Shown one piece after another: positions 9,324-18,139 of a stretch of 64,000 nucleotides of DNA. Each line of letters begins with the position of its first letter. Position 1 is the first letter of the stretch. Under the pieces are notes generated by a model. The model was given only the letters and a program-made list of their open reading frames with translations, searched no databases and was not told the DNA's origin. The stretch covers positions 1 to 64,000 of the forward strand of contig JAFYMC010000035.1 in the NCBI GenBank assembly GCA_017556805.1. The letters are read 5' to 3'. This DNA is from Lachnospiraceae bacterium (GTDB lineage Bacteria > Bacillota > Clostridia > Lachnospirales > Lachnospiraceae). Made by a program: the position numbers and the translations under genes.

Positions 9324-10400
9324 ATGATGGATTTATATCAGGAAATGTGGACAAGCAAAAAGGTAACAGGCGATAACTTTTGTCAATGCGGCTCGGCCGG
9401 AAAGCATTGGCAAAACCATATAATGTTGTCTCTTACTGCGTACCCTTGTACTGCCAAAGGGTGTGCAAATAAAGCGACAGTAGGCGGTCATATCGTAAGT
9501 GAAAATTTCCCGCAAGGGTATATTGTACCGCTTTGTGATTCCTGCAACCAATCCGATGAGCCGATTCAGATTAAATATGGTGCTCTTTTTGTTTCTGCTG
9601 ATTTGAGCATAACATGTCAAAAAGGAAGCAGGTCTAAAGCGAAAACCGATGAACTGCCTGACGAAAATATGGATGTTCAGGATGACGAAAAAATAGAAAA
9701 GATAGCTGATGAGGATGATTTCAATAAGCTTAATGATTTTGAGAAGCTGGGTGTTCTCACCGGATGTGAATGCGAGTTCGGTTGTTCGGTCGAAAATTAT
9801 TTCAAGTATCGTGAGAAGGGCAAGAAAGAGGGTTTTATTCCCGTTCTTGTTGACACGGACGATGTATTCTTTGAACAGCTTGAAATTCTTTTGAAGTGCG
9901 AGAGTGAACGTTCTATCTCCAGGATCAAGGAGATCGTAGAGGAATACCACGAAAAGATGTTAGCGATGCCTGTCGTAGACGGCAAGGCTTATCTTGAAAA
10001 GAATCATATTGATGCCAAATGGGATGAAGCAGAACTGGAAGATGATGAATTTGAGGCAGAGGAGCAGTTTACAAAAGGCGGCTACATCGTGAAAGTGCCT
10101 GTTACAGAGCCGTGGCGTATCTGGGCATATCTGCCTTACGGCGGTTGGAATGCCTGCCCTGACGTTTCGGTACACATGGCTGTTTCAAAGTACTGGTATA
10201 AGCAGTATGGCGCATATCCTGCCGCACTTTCTTTTGACACTATTGATTATGCGGTAGAAAAGCCTGTAGAAGACCTTGAAAAGCTTGCAAATGAAATTGG
10301 TACATATTGCTTCGATATTGTAGAGCAGGGCTGTGAAACCTACAGTGCGCTTGCACTTGAGCTTAAGAACTCAAGGATATGGAATCTCTGGTGGGATTAA
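9324..10400 (+). CDS. HNH-like zinc-finger module fused to DUF4253
   Basis: The start is ATG 9324 after GGGAGG, because its first residues (MMDLYQEMW) match the start of the stand-alone paralogue at 10938. Residues 1-100 carry CxC...H, then CxxxxC, GGHI and PLCDSCN, a treble-clef arrangement like that of HNH proteins, though the usual catalytic His pair is not complete. Residues about 150-358 are a DUF4253 domain, with YLPYGGWNACP, KYWY..YGA and a final WNLWWD. An acidic linker joins the two parts. DUF4253 has no established activity that I can name. It is probably a soluble cytoplasmic protein, and the context favours an immunity-type or sensor function. Confidence 0.8.
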   Translation: MMDLYQEMWTSKKVTGDNFCQCGSAGKHWQNHIMLSLTAYPCTAKGCANKATVGGHIVSENFPQGYIVPLCDSCNQSDEPIQIKYGALFVSADLSITCQKGSRSKAKTDELPDENMDVQDDEKIEKIADEDDFNKLNDFEKLGVLTGCECEFGCSVENYFKYREKGKKEGFIPVLVDTDDVFFEQLEILLKCESERSISRIKEIVEEYHEKMLAMPVVDGKAYLEKNHIDAKWDEAELEDDEFEAEEQFTKGGYIVKVPVTEPWRIWAYLPYGGWNACPDVSVHMAVSKYWYKQYGAYPAALSFDTIDYAVEKPVEDLEKLANEIGTYCFDIVEQGCETYSALALELKNSRIWNLWWD

Positions 10401-10438
10401 TCCGACAAATAAAATATTTACAACTGGAGGAAAAAGAA

Positions 10439-10918
10439 ATGATGACCAATGAAGAACTTGCTGCATTTGAAGAAGATAACGAATATCCGTTTTATAAGAC
10501 AGTGTATGTATCATATCCCGAATACACTATGATATATATGCTTAAATCCCCAAAGACCTGTGCTGTCAATGGTATTAAAGATGTCAAGGCTAATTCCATT
10601 AACCTTGACATACCTTCCAGTGTTGAAATTGAGGGGAATACATACTGGGTGAATGAAATATTTGAAGAGGGTTTTTGGGATAATGGTAATATAGAAGCTG
10701 TGATTATACCTGATACTGTTACTTGCATATACAGGGGAGCGTTTCAGGGCTGTCACCGTTTAAAGAGCGTATACATTCCCGATTCGGTAACCTTTATAGA
10801 TGAGATAGCATTTGCATGTTGCGATTCCTTAGAATCTGTCAGCATACCGGGTGGAGACATTGAACTTGGAGACGAATGCTTTGACGAATGTCCGTTACTT
10901 ACAATAACAAAGCGATAA
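10439..10918 (+). CDS. BspA-type leucine-rich repeat protein, short
   Basis: I chose ATG 10439, eight bases after GGAGG; an in-frame ATG at 10379 overlaps the upstream gene. The product has 159 residues. Residues about 85-159 contain three LRR_5 (BspA-type) repeats with the pattern I.IPdsVt.I...AF..C..L.sV. Unlike most BspA-like proteins it has no signal peptide, so it is likely intracellular. The N-terminal 80 residues are not recognised. A binding role is the usual inference for such repeats. The leader in front of it (10411-10435) is nearly identical to the one in front of the gene at 11328. Confidence 0.75.
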   Translation: MMTNEELAAFEEDNEYPFYKTVYVSYPEYTMIYMLKSPKTCAVNGIKDVKANSINLDIPSSVEIEGNTYWVNEIFEEGFWDNGNIEAVIIPDTVTCIYRGAFQGCHRLKSVYIPDSVTFIDEIAFACCDSLESVSIPGGDIELGDECFDECPLLTITKR

Positions 10919-10937
10919 TGAAGAAAGGAAAAGTGTT

Positions 10938-11243
10938 ATGATGGATTTATATCAGGAAATGTGGAAAAGCAAAAAGGAAATGGGCAAGCGCTTCTGTCAA
11001 TGCGGCTCGTGCAAGGCACATTGGGAAGGATTTGTAGGCATGGAGCTTAAAGAGCAGGATTGTTCTGCAAGAGGATGTACAAACAGTGCAAGAGTAGGCG
11101 GTCATATCGTTAGCGAAAATTATCCCGAAGGGTATATCGTGCCGCTTTGCGATTCATGCAACCAGTCTGACAAGACTTTTGAGGTTAAACCAAATACCCT
11201 TTTTGTTTCTGCTGATCTCAGCGTAACCTGTGAAGAGGAATAG
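10938..11243 (+). CDS. Stand-alone HNH-like zinc-finger protein
   Basis: A 101-residue protein starting after AAAGGAAAAG. Over its full length it aligns with the first 100 residues of the DUF4253 protein at 9324, sharing MMDLYQEMW, FCQCGS, VGGHIVSEN and YIVPLCDSCNQSD. The Cys/His set (CxC, H, C-x4-C, GGHI, C-x2-C) suggests one or two structural zinc sites. It may be a truncated duplicate that lost its DUF4253 half, or a separate functional module. It ends cleanly at a TAG. Confidence 0.7.
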   Translation: MMDLYQEMWKSKKEMGKRFCQCGSCKAHWEGFVGMELKEQDCSARGCTNSARVGGHIVSENYPEGYIVPLCDSCNQSDKTFEVKPNTLFVSADLSVTCEEE

Positions 11244-11327
11244 GGCGAGGCAGTTTCGATTGTTCAACCTTTCTCGGATGAGCATAATTTTTGAAGAATG
11301 AAAACATTTACAACAGGAGGAAAAACA

Positions 11328-12356
11328 ATGGCAAAGAAAACAATTAATTGGGAAACGGTAGCAAAGGATAAAGAGGTACTTGCAAGAGCTGAGGCTTTGG
11401 TAAAAGAGGGGGCTGCTATGAATGGTGATATTACGCAGGAAATGTGTGATGAACTGAATGCACTGACAGGGAACGGTTGGAAGAGCAGTAAGTATAAAGA
11501 AATCTGTGATACCTATGATTGGCCATGGGAAGTGGAAGAGGTGGTTTACGCCCTGTTCCATGGCGGCAAGTATCCGGACAAGAAGGAAGAAGAATGGTTT
11601 GCATGGAAGATTGAAGAATCCATTGACAGTGACCAGGATGCTATCGCATTTTTCGTACTGTGCCAATATGAAAATGACATTGAACACTGCAATAAGTATG
11701 AGCAAGTGGATGTAAAACCCTTAAATGAGGAAATTCTCCGTGCATTTGCAGGCTGGGAGATTGAGGAAGACTGGGAAAAGAATGATTTTGTGACCTTTTG
11801 GTGCAGCAATAAGGAAACCTATGGCTTGAAGAAAATGTTGAAGCTTTATAACGGATATTGTGACCGGATGTTATCTTGCCGAATGCTCAATTTTGATGAG
11901 AAGGAAAAAGAGACGATTTTAACGTTGCTTCAGAAGTATTACAACCATGTTTCTTGTGATTTTGATATCCAAAAGACATATCAGGTCATCGAACCGGAAA
12001 TGCCAAACTTGTTTGGAGCAAGCGCACCGGAGGGAGAAATGACCAGAGAGTTTTTGGAAGAGAACTGGGTGGTATCCTCCTATGACGAAGGAGAAGACTG
12101 TCAGATGGATTATTACATGCATGAGATGAGCTGCTTCCCGGGTGAGAAGGCGTACTGTTATTCCCACGAGGATGACGAGCTGCGTGAGCTGGAAATCGTG
12201 CATGTGATAGCACGCATGGATAATGCATCGTTGTATGATGAATTGATTCAGGACGAGGATGTTCTTATCAACGGCGAAGAAGAATACGGTGCGGATTGCA
12301 GTGCGGAGTTTACCGGAATGTTTAGTTGCTATCTGATGTGGTTTAAAGAAGTGTAA
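11328..12356 (+). CDS. Hypothetical protein with NWE-type N-terminal domain
   Basis: The start is ATG 11328, seven bases after AGGAGG; an in-frame ATG at 11298 lies upstream of that RBS. The product has 342 residues and is acidic and soluble. The first 80 residues align with those of the fusion protein at 4633 (NWE.V..DKE, then LTGN.W, VxYALFH.G.YP), and similarity continues weakly to about residue 190. The C-terminal half is unrelated to the DUF6882-like part of that protein. No catalytic motif is visible. It closes the accessory island; the next gene has its own promoter. Confidence 0.7.
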   Translation: MAKKTINWETVAKDKEVLARAEALVKEGAAMNGDITQEMCDELNALTGNGWKSSKYKEICDTYDWPWEVEEVVYALFHGGKYPDKKEEEWFAWKIEESIDSDQDAIAFFVLCQYENDIEHCNKYEQVDVKPLNEEILRAFAGWEIEEDWEKNDFVTFWCSNKETYGLKKMLKLYNGYCDRMLSCRMLNFDEKEKETILTLLQKYYNHVSCDFDIQKTYQVIEPEMPNLFGASAPEGEMTREFLEENWVVSSYDEGEDCQMDYYMHEMSCFPGEKAYCYSHEDDELRELEIVHVIARMDNASLYDELIQDEDVLINGEEEYGADCSAEFTGMFSCYLMWFKEV

Positions 12357-12362
12357 CATCGG

Positions 12363-12390
12363 TTGCGGAATGTCGAAAATATGTTATACT
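12363..12390 (+). promoter_or_regulatory. Putative promoter of the surface polysaccharide enzyme
   Basis: TTGCGG (12363-12368) and TATACT (12385-12390) are separated by 16 bases, and the -10 is extended by TG one base upstream. It lies about 75 bases before the RBS and start of the next gene and after the end of the island. This is a sequence-only call. Confidence 0.5.
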
Positions 12391-12466
12391 TAATATGAAA
12401 AAATAATTAAAACAGCAGCTTCTGCCGTTTATATACCAAGGGGAAATATTTAAGGAGGAAATCCAT

Positions 12467-15400
12467 ATGAAACGTATTATAGCAGTCATTGTTTCGGTTG
12501 CTATCATGCTTTCGTTGTGCTCTGTGAGGGTTGCAAAGGCGGAGAATATCGATTCCACCGGTTCCCAAACAGAAAGCTACGGTACTTTTATTAGCGGTGA
12601 ACAGGTTATCAACGATATGATTGATAAGAACGGACTGTACGCGCATCCGCGTATTATCATGACGGAGGATAAATTTGAAAAACTGAGAAACTACATCGGG
12701 GAGGATTCGGTAACGGGAATTCTGCTTGAAAAGCTACGTGACGAAGCGGACAGAGTTCTTACCCGACCGGTAGCTGAATATGATGTCTCTGATGGTATAC
12801 GTCTTCTCGAAACTTCCAAAAGAATACAGCGCCGTGTTGCGGCACTTGCCATGGCATACAATATTTTCGGAGATGAGAAGTATGCGAAGCGTTGCTATGC
12901 GGAGTTGGAGGCAGCATGTAATTTTAAGGATTGGAATCCGAGCCATTTCCTTGATACTGCGGAAATGAGTACAGGCTTTGCCCTTGGTTACGACTGGCTC
13001 TATCATTGGATGAATGAGGAGCAGAGAGCCTTCTTAAAAAAGAACATGATTGAGAAGGGACTTATGCATGGCATGGAGGATTACGAGGACAATCCGCGAA
13101 CCCGTACCTACAAATGGTATCAGGATTATCCGGGAGATAACTGGAAGCTTGTGTGTAACGGCGGTATGAGTCTGGCGGCGCTTGCAATCGGCGATGAACC
13201 GGACGCAAGAGAGCTTGCATCCGAGGTTCTCACCTATGCCTATAAGGAGTCGTATTCTTTTGTTCGTCGTGCCTATAGCGCAAAGGACGGAACCTACAGT
13301 GAAGGCCTGGGCTATTGGGATTATGCCACCTATTATCTTGGCTTGTGTTCCTCGTCGTTGAAAAGTGCTGCGGGAACGGATTATGGAATTGCTGATTATG
13401 AGGGACTTCGTAAGTCGGTGGAGTTTGTCCGCTATATGAGCTCCAACACTCCGAAATCCTTCAGCTTCGGTGACGACGGTGACAGTCGCGATACAGGCTG
13501 GGCTGTGCTTTTGTGGTTGGGAGAGCATTTTCAGTCCTATGATATTGCGTCCGTTCGTCTTAAGAAAATAGAAAATGATAGCTTCAATTATCTGGATCTT
13601 TTGTGGATTGATGAAGAAAAGTGCATCGGTACTGCTACGAATAGTCCGACCGACTGGGGAGAGGTGGGTGCTTCAAATGCCAGCTTCCGAAACACATGGG
13701 AGGAAAGCGGCATCGTGGCGGCGCTTCATGCCGGTTTAAATAACTATAAATACCACGGACATTACGATTTGGGCTCGTTTTATATTGAGTCAAATGGCGT
13801 ACGTTTTTTTACGGATTTGGGAAATGAAAATTACGAGCTTTCGAATCGTAAGCATGCCTACCGAATCAAAGCGGAAGGTCATAATACACTTGTCATAAAT
13901 CCATCGGATGAGCTTGATCAGAAGGAAGGAGCAGAATGCCTTATCACGGATTTTCGCGAAGGAGATGAGGCCTATGCGGTTACGGATTTGACTAAGGCCT
14001 ATGAGGACAGTGGTGCAAAAAGCGTTGTTCGCGGCCTGAAAATGATAAAGGACAAGAAATGTGTTATCCTTCAGGATGAAATCTCCCTTAACGCTCCGGG
14101 AGAGATATACTGGTTTGCTCACACGAAGGGTAATATTACGGTTGCTGATAACGGCAAAAGTGCCGTTGTGACGGTCGGTTCGGAGAAGCTTTGGGTCGAA
14201 CTCCTCAGCAATGACGGTACATTTACCGTGATGAAGGCAGAAGCACTGCCAATGTCTCCGGTTGTGCCGAATCAGACGGACAACAGTGAATACAGAAAGC
14301 TTGCCATTCACCTGACCGATACGCAGAATACAACAATTTCCGTGGCGTGTATTCCGCTGAAGCAGGGAGAAACAAAGCCTTCCTGGCTTCCGAATGTGAG
14401 CGCTGTCTCCGAATGGAATCAGGAGACGTCGGGGAGTTCCGGTGATGTTGTTACAGAGCCGGAGGAAGTGGTAAACAGTAAGGAGTTACTGCTTCACGAT
14501 GTTTTGCGGTTTGATTTCGGAGGAATCGGAACGGAAGAAGGCTACATAGGAGTTTCTGCACAAGAAGCATATAACGCAAAAAACGGCTACGGCTTTGCCA
14601 ATATCGCTGCGGTAGAAAATGTTTCTGCAAGCGGTACGGGAGCCTTAGCAGATGCAGTTCGGTTCCTTTCGAATGTTCCGAATCATGTGTTCCATGTGGA
14701 CTTGCCGAGCGGTGTTTATAAAATTAAGGTTACTACCGGTGATGTCCGTTCCACTACCATTCGAGCGGAGGGAGTGTCACAGCTTTTCTTCCTGACGGGA
14801 AGTAATGCAACGGATTCCTTTACCATTCCGGTTACGGACGGCCAGCTCAACATTTACGCAGGCTCCGGCGTGGGGACGGAGTTTTCCATCAGTGCGCTGG
14901 AAATCGAGCGTATTTCGGACGATACGACCACAAAGCCGACCATCTGGATTGCCGGTGATTCTACGGCTGCAAGCTTTTATAATGTGCCGGAAAATGCGAA
15001 GCGGGGTTGGGGACAGTATTTGTGCAATTATGTGGATACAAGTAAATATGACATACGAAATATATCCGCAAGCGGTGTGACAGCAATCGAAGTGCGTAAT
15101 TCTTTATTCCCTACGGCGGAGCATTACGGGAAAAACGGCGATATTTTGATTCTGGCGGTAGGGATCAATGATTATACAAAGCAGTATAAAGGAAATGCAA
15201 ATGCCCTTGACCCGACCGAGTACATTACCTATATGACGGAAATGGTGCAGCGTGCAAAAGCAAAGGGGATGACGGTGTATCTTGTGAAACAGCACGGTCA
15301 GCTGGATGATTGTAGCAAATATCCGGTGCTTACCCATAAGTGGTTTGGTGCAGAAATAGAGAAAATCGCAGCGACAGAAAAGGTGGGTATCATTGACCTG

Positions 15401-17731
15401 TTTCAGCCGTGGCTTGTATTCTGTATGGAAAATACCGTCAGAGTTGCAGGAAAGTATTATTGTGAGGCGGACAGCCTTCATCTGAATGCAATGGGTGCGG
15501 ATAAGCTTGCAAAGATAGTAAGCGAGCAGTTGTTCCCTACGAATAAGTCGGGTGGTTCCGTGACGGATTCGTATAAGGATTTTGATACAACCTCCACGGT
15601 ATATTATGAGACGGAGGTTTCCGGCGGACCGGTGGTCAATCCCCATAAGGGTTATGTGATGACTGTATATGACGCATGGGCCTTTGAAGCAACGAATCCT
15701 TACGGAATCGGTGGTTCCATGGACAATACCGCTTGGAATATGTCCACGATTTGCTCCGGCGAACCGAAATGGGACGAGCTGAATCCGGCGGAAGGCGTAT
15801 ATAACTGGGAATCCATTGACAGTATGTTAGAAGCCTGTGAAAAATACGGTTATACCTACGGCATCCGGATTCTTCCGTATTCCCATCTTACCGGATCTCA
15901 TGATAATTACGGAGAAGAGCATATGTTTGTACCGGACTGGGTATTTGAAAAGGGGGCAAAGAAGCAGCGGGCTACGTTGGTCAGCGACCCTTCCGTGGAG
16001 TTAGACCTTCCGGTATGGGATGATCCGATTTATGTGCAGGCTTGCAAGGATTTTGCGGATGCTCTTGCGGAGCACTATGACGGTGACCCACGGGTAGAGT
16101 TTATTGATATCAGCACATTCGGTAACTGGGGAGAATGGCATACCTCCACGTTTCACGGGAATCCGATGCCTTCTGTTGAGATTCAGAAGGAGATGATAAA
16201 ATATTACAGCGATGCCTTTGATGAAACGTGGATTTGTCTTACCTCCGGAGCTTACGGGGAAGTATATGATTACGCATTATCCCTTGGAATTCCGAAGCGT
16301 GTGAACGGTTTGATCGGGTCTCACAACTATGAATGGAACTTAAGACCGAACTATTATGCAAACCTTCCGGTAATCGGCGAAAACTTTTTGCCGTATCGGA
16401 TGATGTTGACGCCTGAGGTTGCCGAAGCAGCCGGTATTGTGAAGGACTATGATAAGCATTATTTAAGATGGACGCCGCAGCGGTTCCGGGAAACTATTGA
16501 GATTGCTCATTTGTCCATCTATGCCTTTGACCAGGATAGTCATCACAGCTATGAGTTCTACAATGAACAAAAGGAGCTGGTGGAGGAAATGAATAATCGT
16601 CTTGGTTATAATTTCACCGTGACCTCTGCAAAGAGAAACGGAAACAAGCTTCTTGTTACGATAAAGAACACCGGTCTGGCACCTGCGTTTTTCGATATTG
16701 AGCTTGCTGCAGAGCTTACGGATGCAAGCGGAAACAAGCTTGGAAACTTCGGAGCCCCGGTAAGAATCGCAAGCGGTTCCTTCCGTGACGAAGAGGAAAA
16801 AACGTTTTTGTTTGAGTATAAGGGTACTCTTGACGCGGATGCATTGATTTGTCTTGCTATGTATGATTGTGATAATTATCTTGTGGAAGGTAAAAATCCA
16901 ACCGTCAAATTTGATAACAAGAACACCTTATCTACGAACCGATTATTGTTAGCGGAAAAAGGAGGAACCCATAAGCATACCGGCGGTGACGCTTCCTGTA
17001 AAGCAAAGGCTAAGTGTGTTATCTGTGGAACCGAGTACGGCGAATTGGGAGAACATAACTATGCGATAGCCTGGAGTACGGACGGAAGAACCCATTGGCA
17101 TACCTGCGCTGTCTGCGGACGAAAGAGGGATATCGGAGTTCATAAGGATACGGATGGCAACGGCGCATGTGATGCATGCGGCTATAGAATGGTGACGGCA
17201 ACGCCAACGCTGACACCGAAGCCAACGGCTACAGTAGCACCGACGAAGGAACTTACGTCAACGCCGAGACCGACGGCGACGGTAGCACCTACGAAAGCGC
17301 CTACTAAGGTACCGACAGTAACGCTGAAGCCAACGGCAACGGTAACACCGAAGCCAACGGCAACGCCAACTCCAACGCCAACTCCAACGGCAATGCCGAC
17401 ACCAAAGCCTACAGATACTCCGATTCCGACGGTTACGGCACTGCCGGTGGCTACACCGATGCCTTTACCGACGACGAAACCTGAGATAACAGAGAAGCCT
17501 GATGTAACAGAGCTACCTGAGACAACAGAGCTACCCGAGGCAACAGAGGCACCGGAAGAACCGGTGGATTCTATTGAGGTGTCTGCGAAGGGCCCTGTCA
17601 TTTCAAATATGCCGACAGAACCTGAGCCTTCTCGGACAAACAGTGATAGTATACTTTGGTTTTTTGTTGGTATCGGTTTCCTTGCGATATTGGTAGGTGG
17701 CGGGATATTTCTTTGGAATAATAAGAAATAG
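12467..17731 (+). CDS. Giant surface polysaccharide enzyme: heparinase-like, SGNH esterase and DUF4832 domains
   Basis: A 1754-residue secreted, membrane-anchored protein with an AAGGAGG RBS. A signal peptide (1-25) is followed by a heparinase II/III-like alpha-toroid and beta-sheet region (about 45-650, with YDWLYHWM, then YHGHYDLGSF). A carbohydrate-binding-like domain (about 670-815) precedes an SGNH/GDSL hydrolase similar to rhamnogalacturonan acetylesterases: GDST near 830, GIND near 898, DSLH near 1001. A DUF4832/GH-like barrel (about 1035-1480, GNWGEWH near 1217) follows. A Cys/His-rich segment of paired CxxC (1500-1570), a Thr-Pro linker (1575-1690) and a C-terminal membrane helix (about 1727-1750) complete it. 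It probably cleaves and deacetylates an acidic plant or host polysaccharide at the cell surface. The substrate is not determined. Confidence 0.85.
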   Translation: MKRIIAVIVSVAIMLSLCSVRVAKAENIDSTGSQTESYGTFISGEQVINDMIDKNGLYAHPRIIMTEDKFEKLRNYIGEDSVTGILLEKLRDEADRVLTRPVAEYDVSDGIRLLETSKRIQRRVAALAMAYNIFGDEKYAKRCYAELEAACNFKDWNPSHFLDTAEMSTGFALGYDWLYHWMNEEQRAFLKKNMIEKGLMHGMEDYEDNPRTRTYKWYQDYPGDNWKLVCNGGMSLAALAIGDEPDARELASEVLTYAYKESYSFVRRAYSAKDGTYSEGLGYWDYATYYLGLCSSSLKSAAGTDYGIADYEGLRKSVEFVRYMSSNTPKSFSFGDDGDSRDTGWAVLLWLGEHFQSYDIASVRLKKIENDSFNYLDLLWIDEEKCIGTATNSPTDWGEVGASNASFRNTWEESGIVAALHAGLNNYKYHGHYDLGSFYIESNGVRFFTDLGNENYELSNRKHAYRIKAEGHNTLVINPSDELDQKEGAECLITDFREGDEAYAVTDLTKAYEDSGAKSVVRGLKMIKDKKCVILQDEISLNAPGEIYWFAHTKGNITVADNGKSAVVTVGSEKLWVELLSNDGTFTVMKAEALPMSPVVPNQTDNSEYRKLAIHLTDTQNTTISVACIPLKQGETKPSWLPNVSAVSEWNQETSGSSGDVVTEPEEVVNSKELLLHDVLRFDFGGIGTEEGYIGVSAQEAYNAKNGYGFANIAAVENVSASGTGALADAVRFLSNVPNHVFHVDLPSGVYKIKVTTGDVRSTTIRAEGVSQLFFLTGSNATDSFTIPVTDGQLNIYAGSGVGTEFSISALEIERISDDTTTKPTIWIAGDSTAASFYNVPENAKRGWGQYLCNYVDTSKYDIRNISASGVTAIEVRNSLFPTAEHYGKNGDILILAVGINDYTKQYKGNANALDPTEYITYMTEMVQRAKAKGMTVYLVKQHGQLDDCSKYPVLTHKWFGAEIEKIAATEKVGIIDLFQPWLVFCMENTVRVAGKYYCEADSLHLNAMGADKLAKIVSEQLFPTNKSGGSVTDSYKDFDTTSTVYYETEVSGGPVVNPHKGYVMTVYDAWAFEATNPYGIGGSMDNTAWNMSTICSGEPKWDELNPAEGVYNWESIDSMLEACEKYGYTYGIRILPYSHLTGSHDNYGEEHMFVPDWVFEKGAKKQRATLVSDPSVELDLPVWDDPIYVQACKDFADALAEHYDGDPRVEFIDISTFGNWGEWHTSTFHGNPMPSVEIQKEMIKYYSDAFDETWICLTSGAYGEVYDYALSLGIPKRVNGLIGSHNYEWNLRPNYYANLPVIGENFLPYRMMLTPEVAEAAGIVKDYDKHYLRWTPQRFRETIEIAHLSIYAFDQDSHHSYEFYNEQKELVEEMNNRLGYNFTVTSAKRNGNKLLVTIKNTGLAPAFFDIELAAELTDASGNKLGNFGAPVRIASGSFRDEEEKTFLFEYKGTLDADALICLAMYDCDNYLVEGKNPTVKFDNKNTLSTNRLLLAEKGGTHKHTGGDASCKAKAKCVICGTEYGELGEHNYAIAWSTDGRTHWHTCAVCGRKRDIGVHKDTDGNGACDACGYRMVTATPTLTPKPTATVAPTKELTSTPRPTATVAPTKAPTKVPTVTLKPTATVTPKPTATPTPTPTPTAMPTPKPTDTPIPTVTALPVATPMPLPTTKPEITEKPDVTELPETTELPEATEAPEEPVDSIEVSAKGPVISNMPTEPEPSRTNSDSILWFFVGIGFLAILVGGGIFLWNNKK

Positions 17732-17769
17732 AAATTAGAGTAACCCGTCTTGTTTTGATACTACGAGAA

Positions 17770-17827
17770 TGCTATGTCATTACAAATGTTTTGACATAGC
17801 ATTATTTATTTGTTATGCTAATAGTAG
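17770..17827 (+). repeat. Promoter-operator repeat, copy 1
   Basis: A 58-bp sequence repeated almost exactly at 18140-18197. It begins with the inverted repeat TGCTATGTCA / TGACATAGCA (arms 17770-17779 and 17792-17801). The right arm overlaps a perfect TTGACA (17791-17796), followed after 17 bases by TATGCT (17814-17819). It stands directly before the FlhB-C-like gene. A repressor bound to the palindrome would cover the -35 element. Confidence 0.8.
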
Positions 17828-17840
17828 CGAAGGAGGTGCC

Positions 17841-18128
17841 ATGTTGGAGGAACAAAAGAGTAAAATAGCGGTAGCGCTGGAATACGAGCCTTCCGAGGAG
17901 GCACCGAAGATTGTGGCCTCCGGTCGTGGGTATTTGGCTGAGAAGATTATTGAGCGTGCGGTGGAGGAGAATGTACCGCTTCACAAGGACGATAAGTTGG
18001 CGGGGACGCTGTCGAAGCTTGAAATAGGCGATGCTATACCGCCGGAACTTTACGAGGTGGTGGCTGAGGTGTTGCTGTTTGTGGATAAGGTAGATAAGAT
18101 AAAGGGGAAGGTAAAAGACATGTTGTAA
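17841..18128 (+). CDS. FlhB C-terminal domain-like protein (YlqH family)
   Basis: The start is ATG 17841, four bases after AAGGAGGT. The product has 95 residues and matches the small cytoplasmic homologues of the flagellar/type III export switch domain (B. subtilis YlqH type): AVALEY, then APKIVASGRGYLAEKI, vPL..D..LA..L..lEIGd.IP.ELYEVVAEVL. The membrane part and the autocleaving NPTH of real FlhB are absent, and no flagellar genes are nearby. YlqH-type genes often sit close to yraN, as here. The function of the family is not established. Confidence 0.85.
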   Translation: MLEEQKSKIAVALEYEPSEEAPKIVASGRGYLAEKIIERAVEENVPLHKDDKLAGTLSKLEIGDAIPPELYEVVAEVLLFVDKVDKIKGKVKDML

Positions 18129-18139
18129 AACGATACCTG

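Noticed and set aside
17182-17601. Minus-strand frame rich in Val, Gly and Ser
   Set aside because: It is the reverse reading of the Thr-Pro repeat linker of the surface protein, a low-complexity artefact.
17841-18128. Flagellar or type III secretion gene
   Set aside because: Only the short FlhB C-terminal-like domain is present, without the membrane part or NPTH cleavage site, and no export genes are nearby. It fits the YlqH family.
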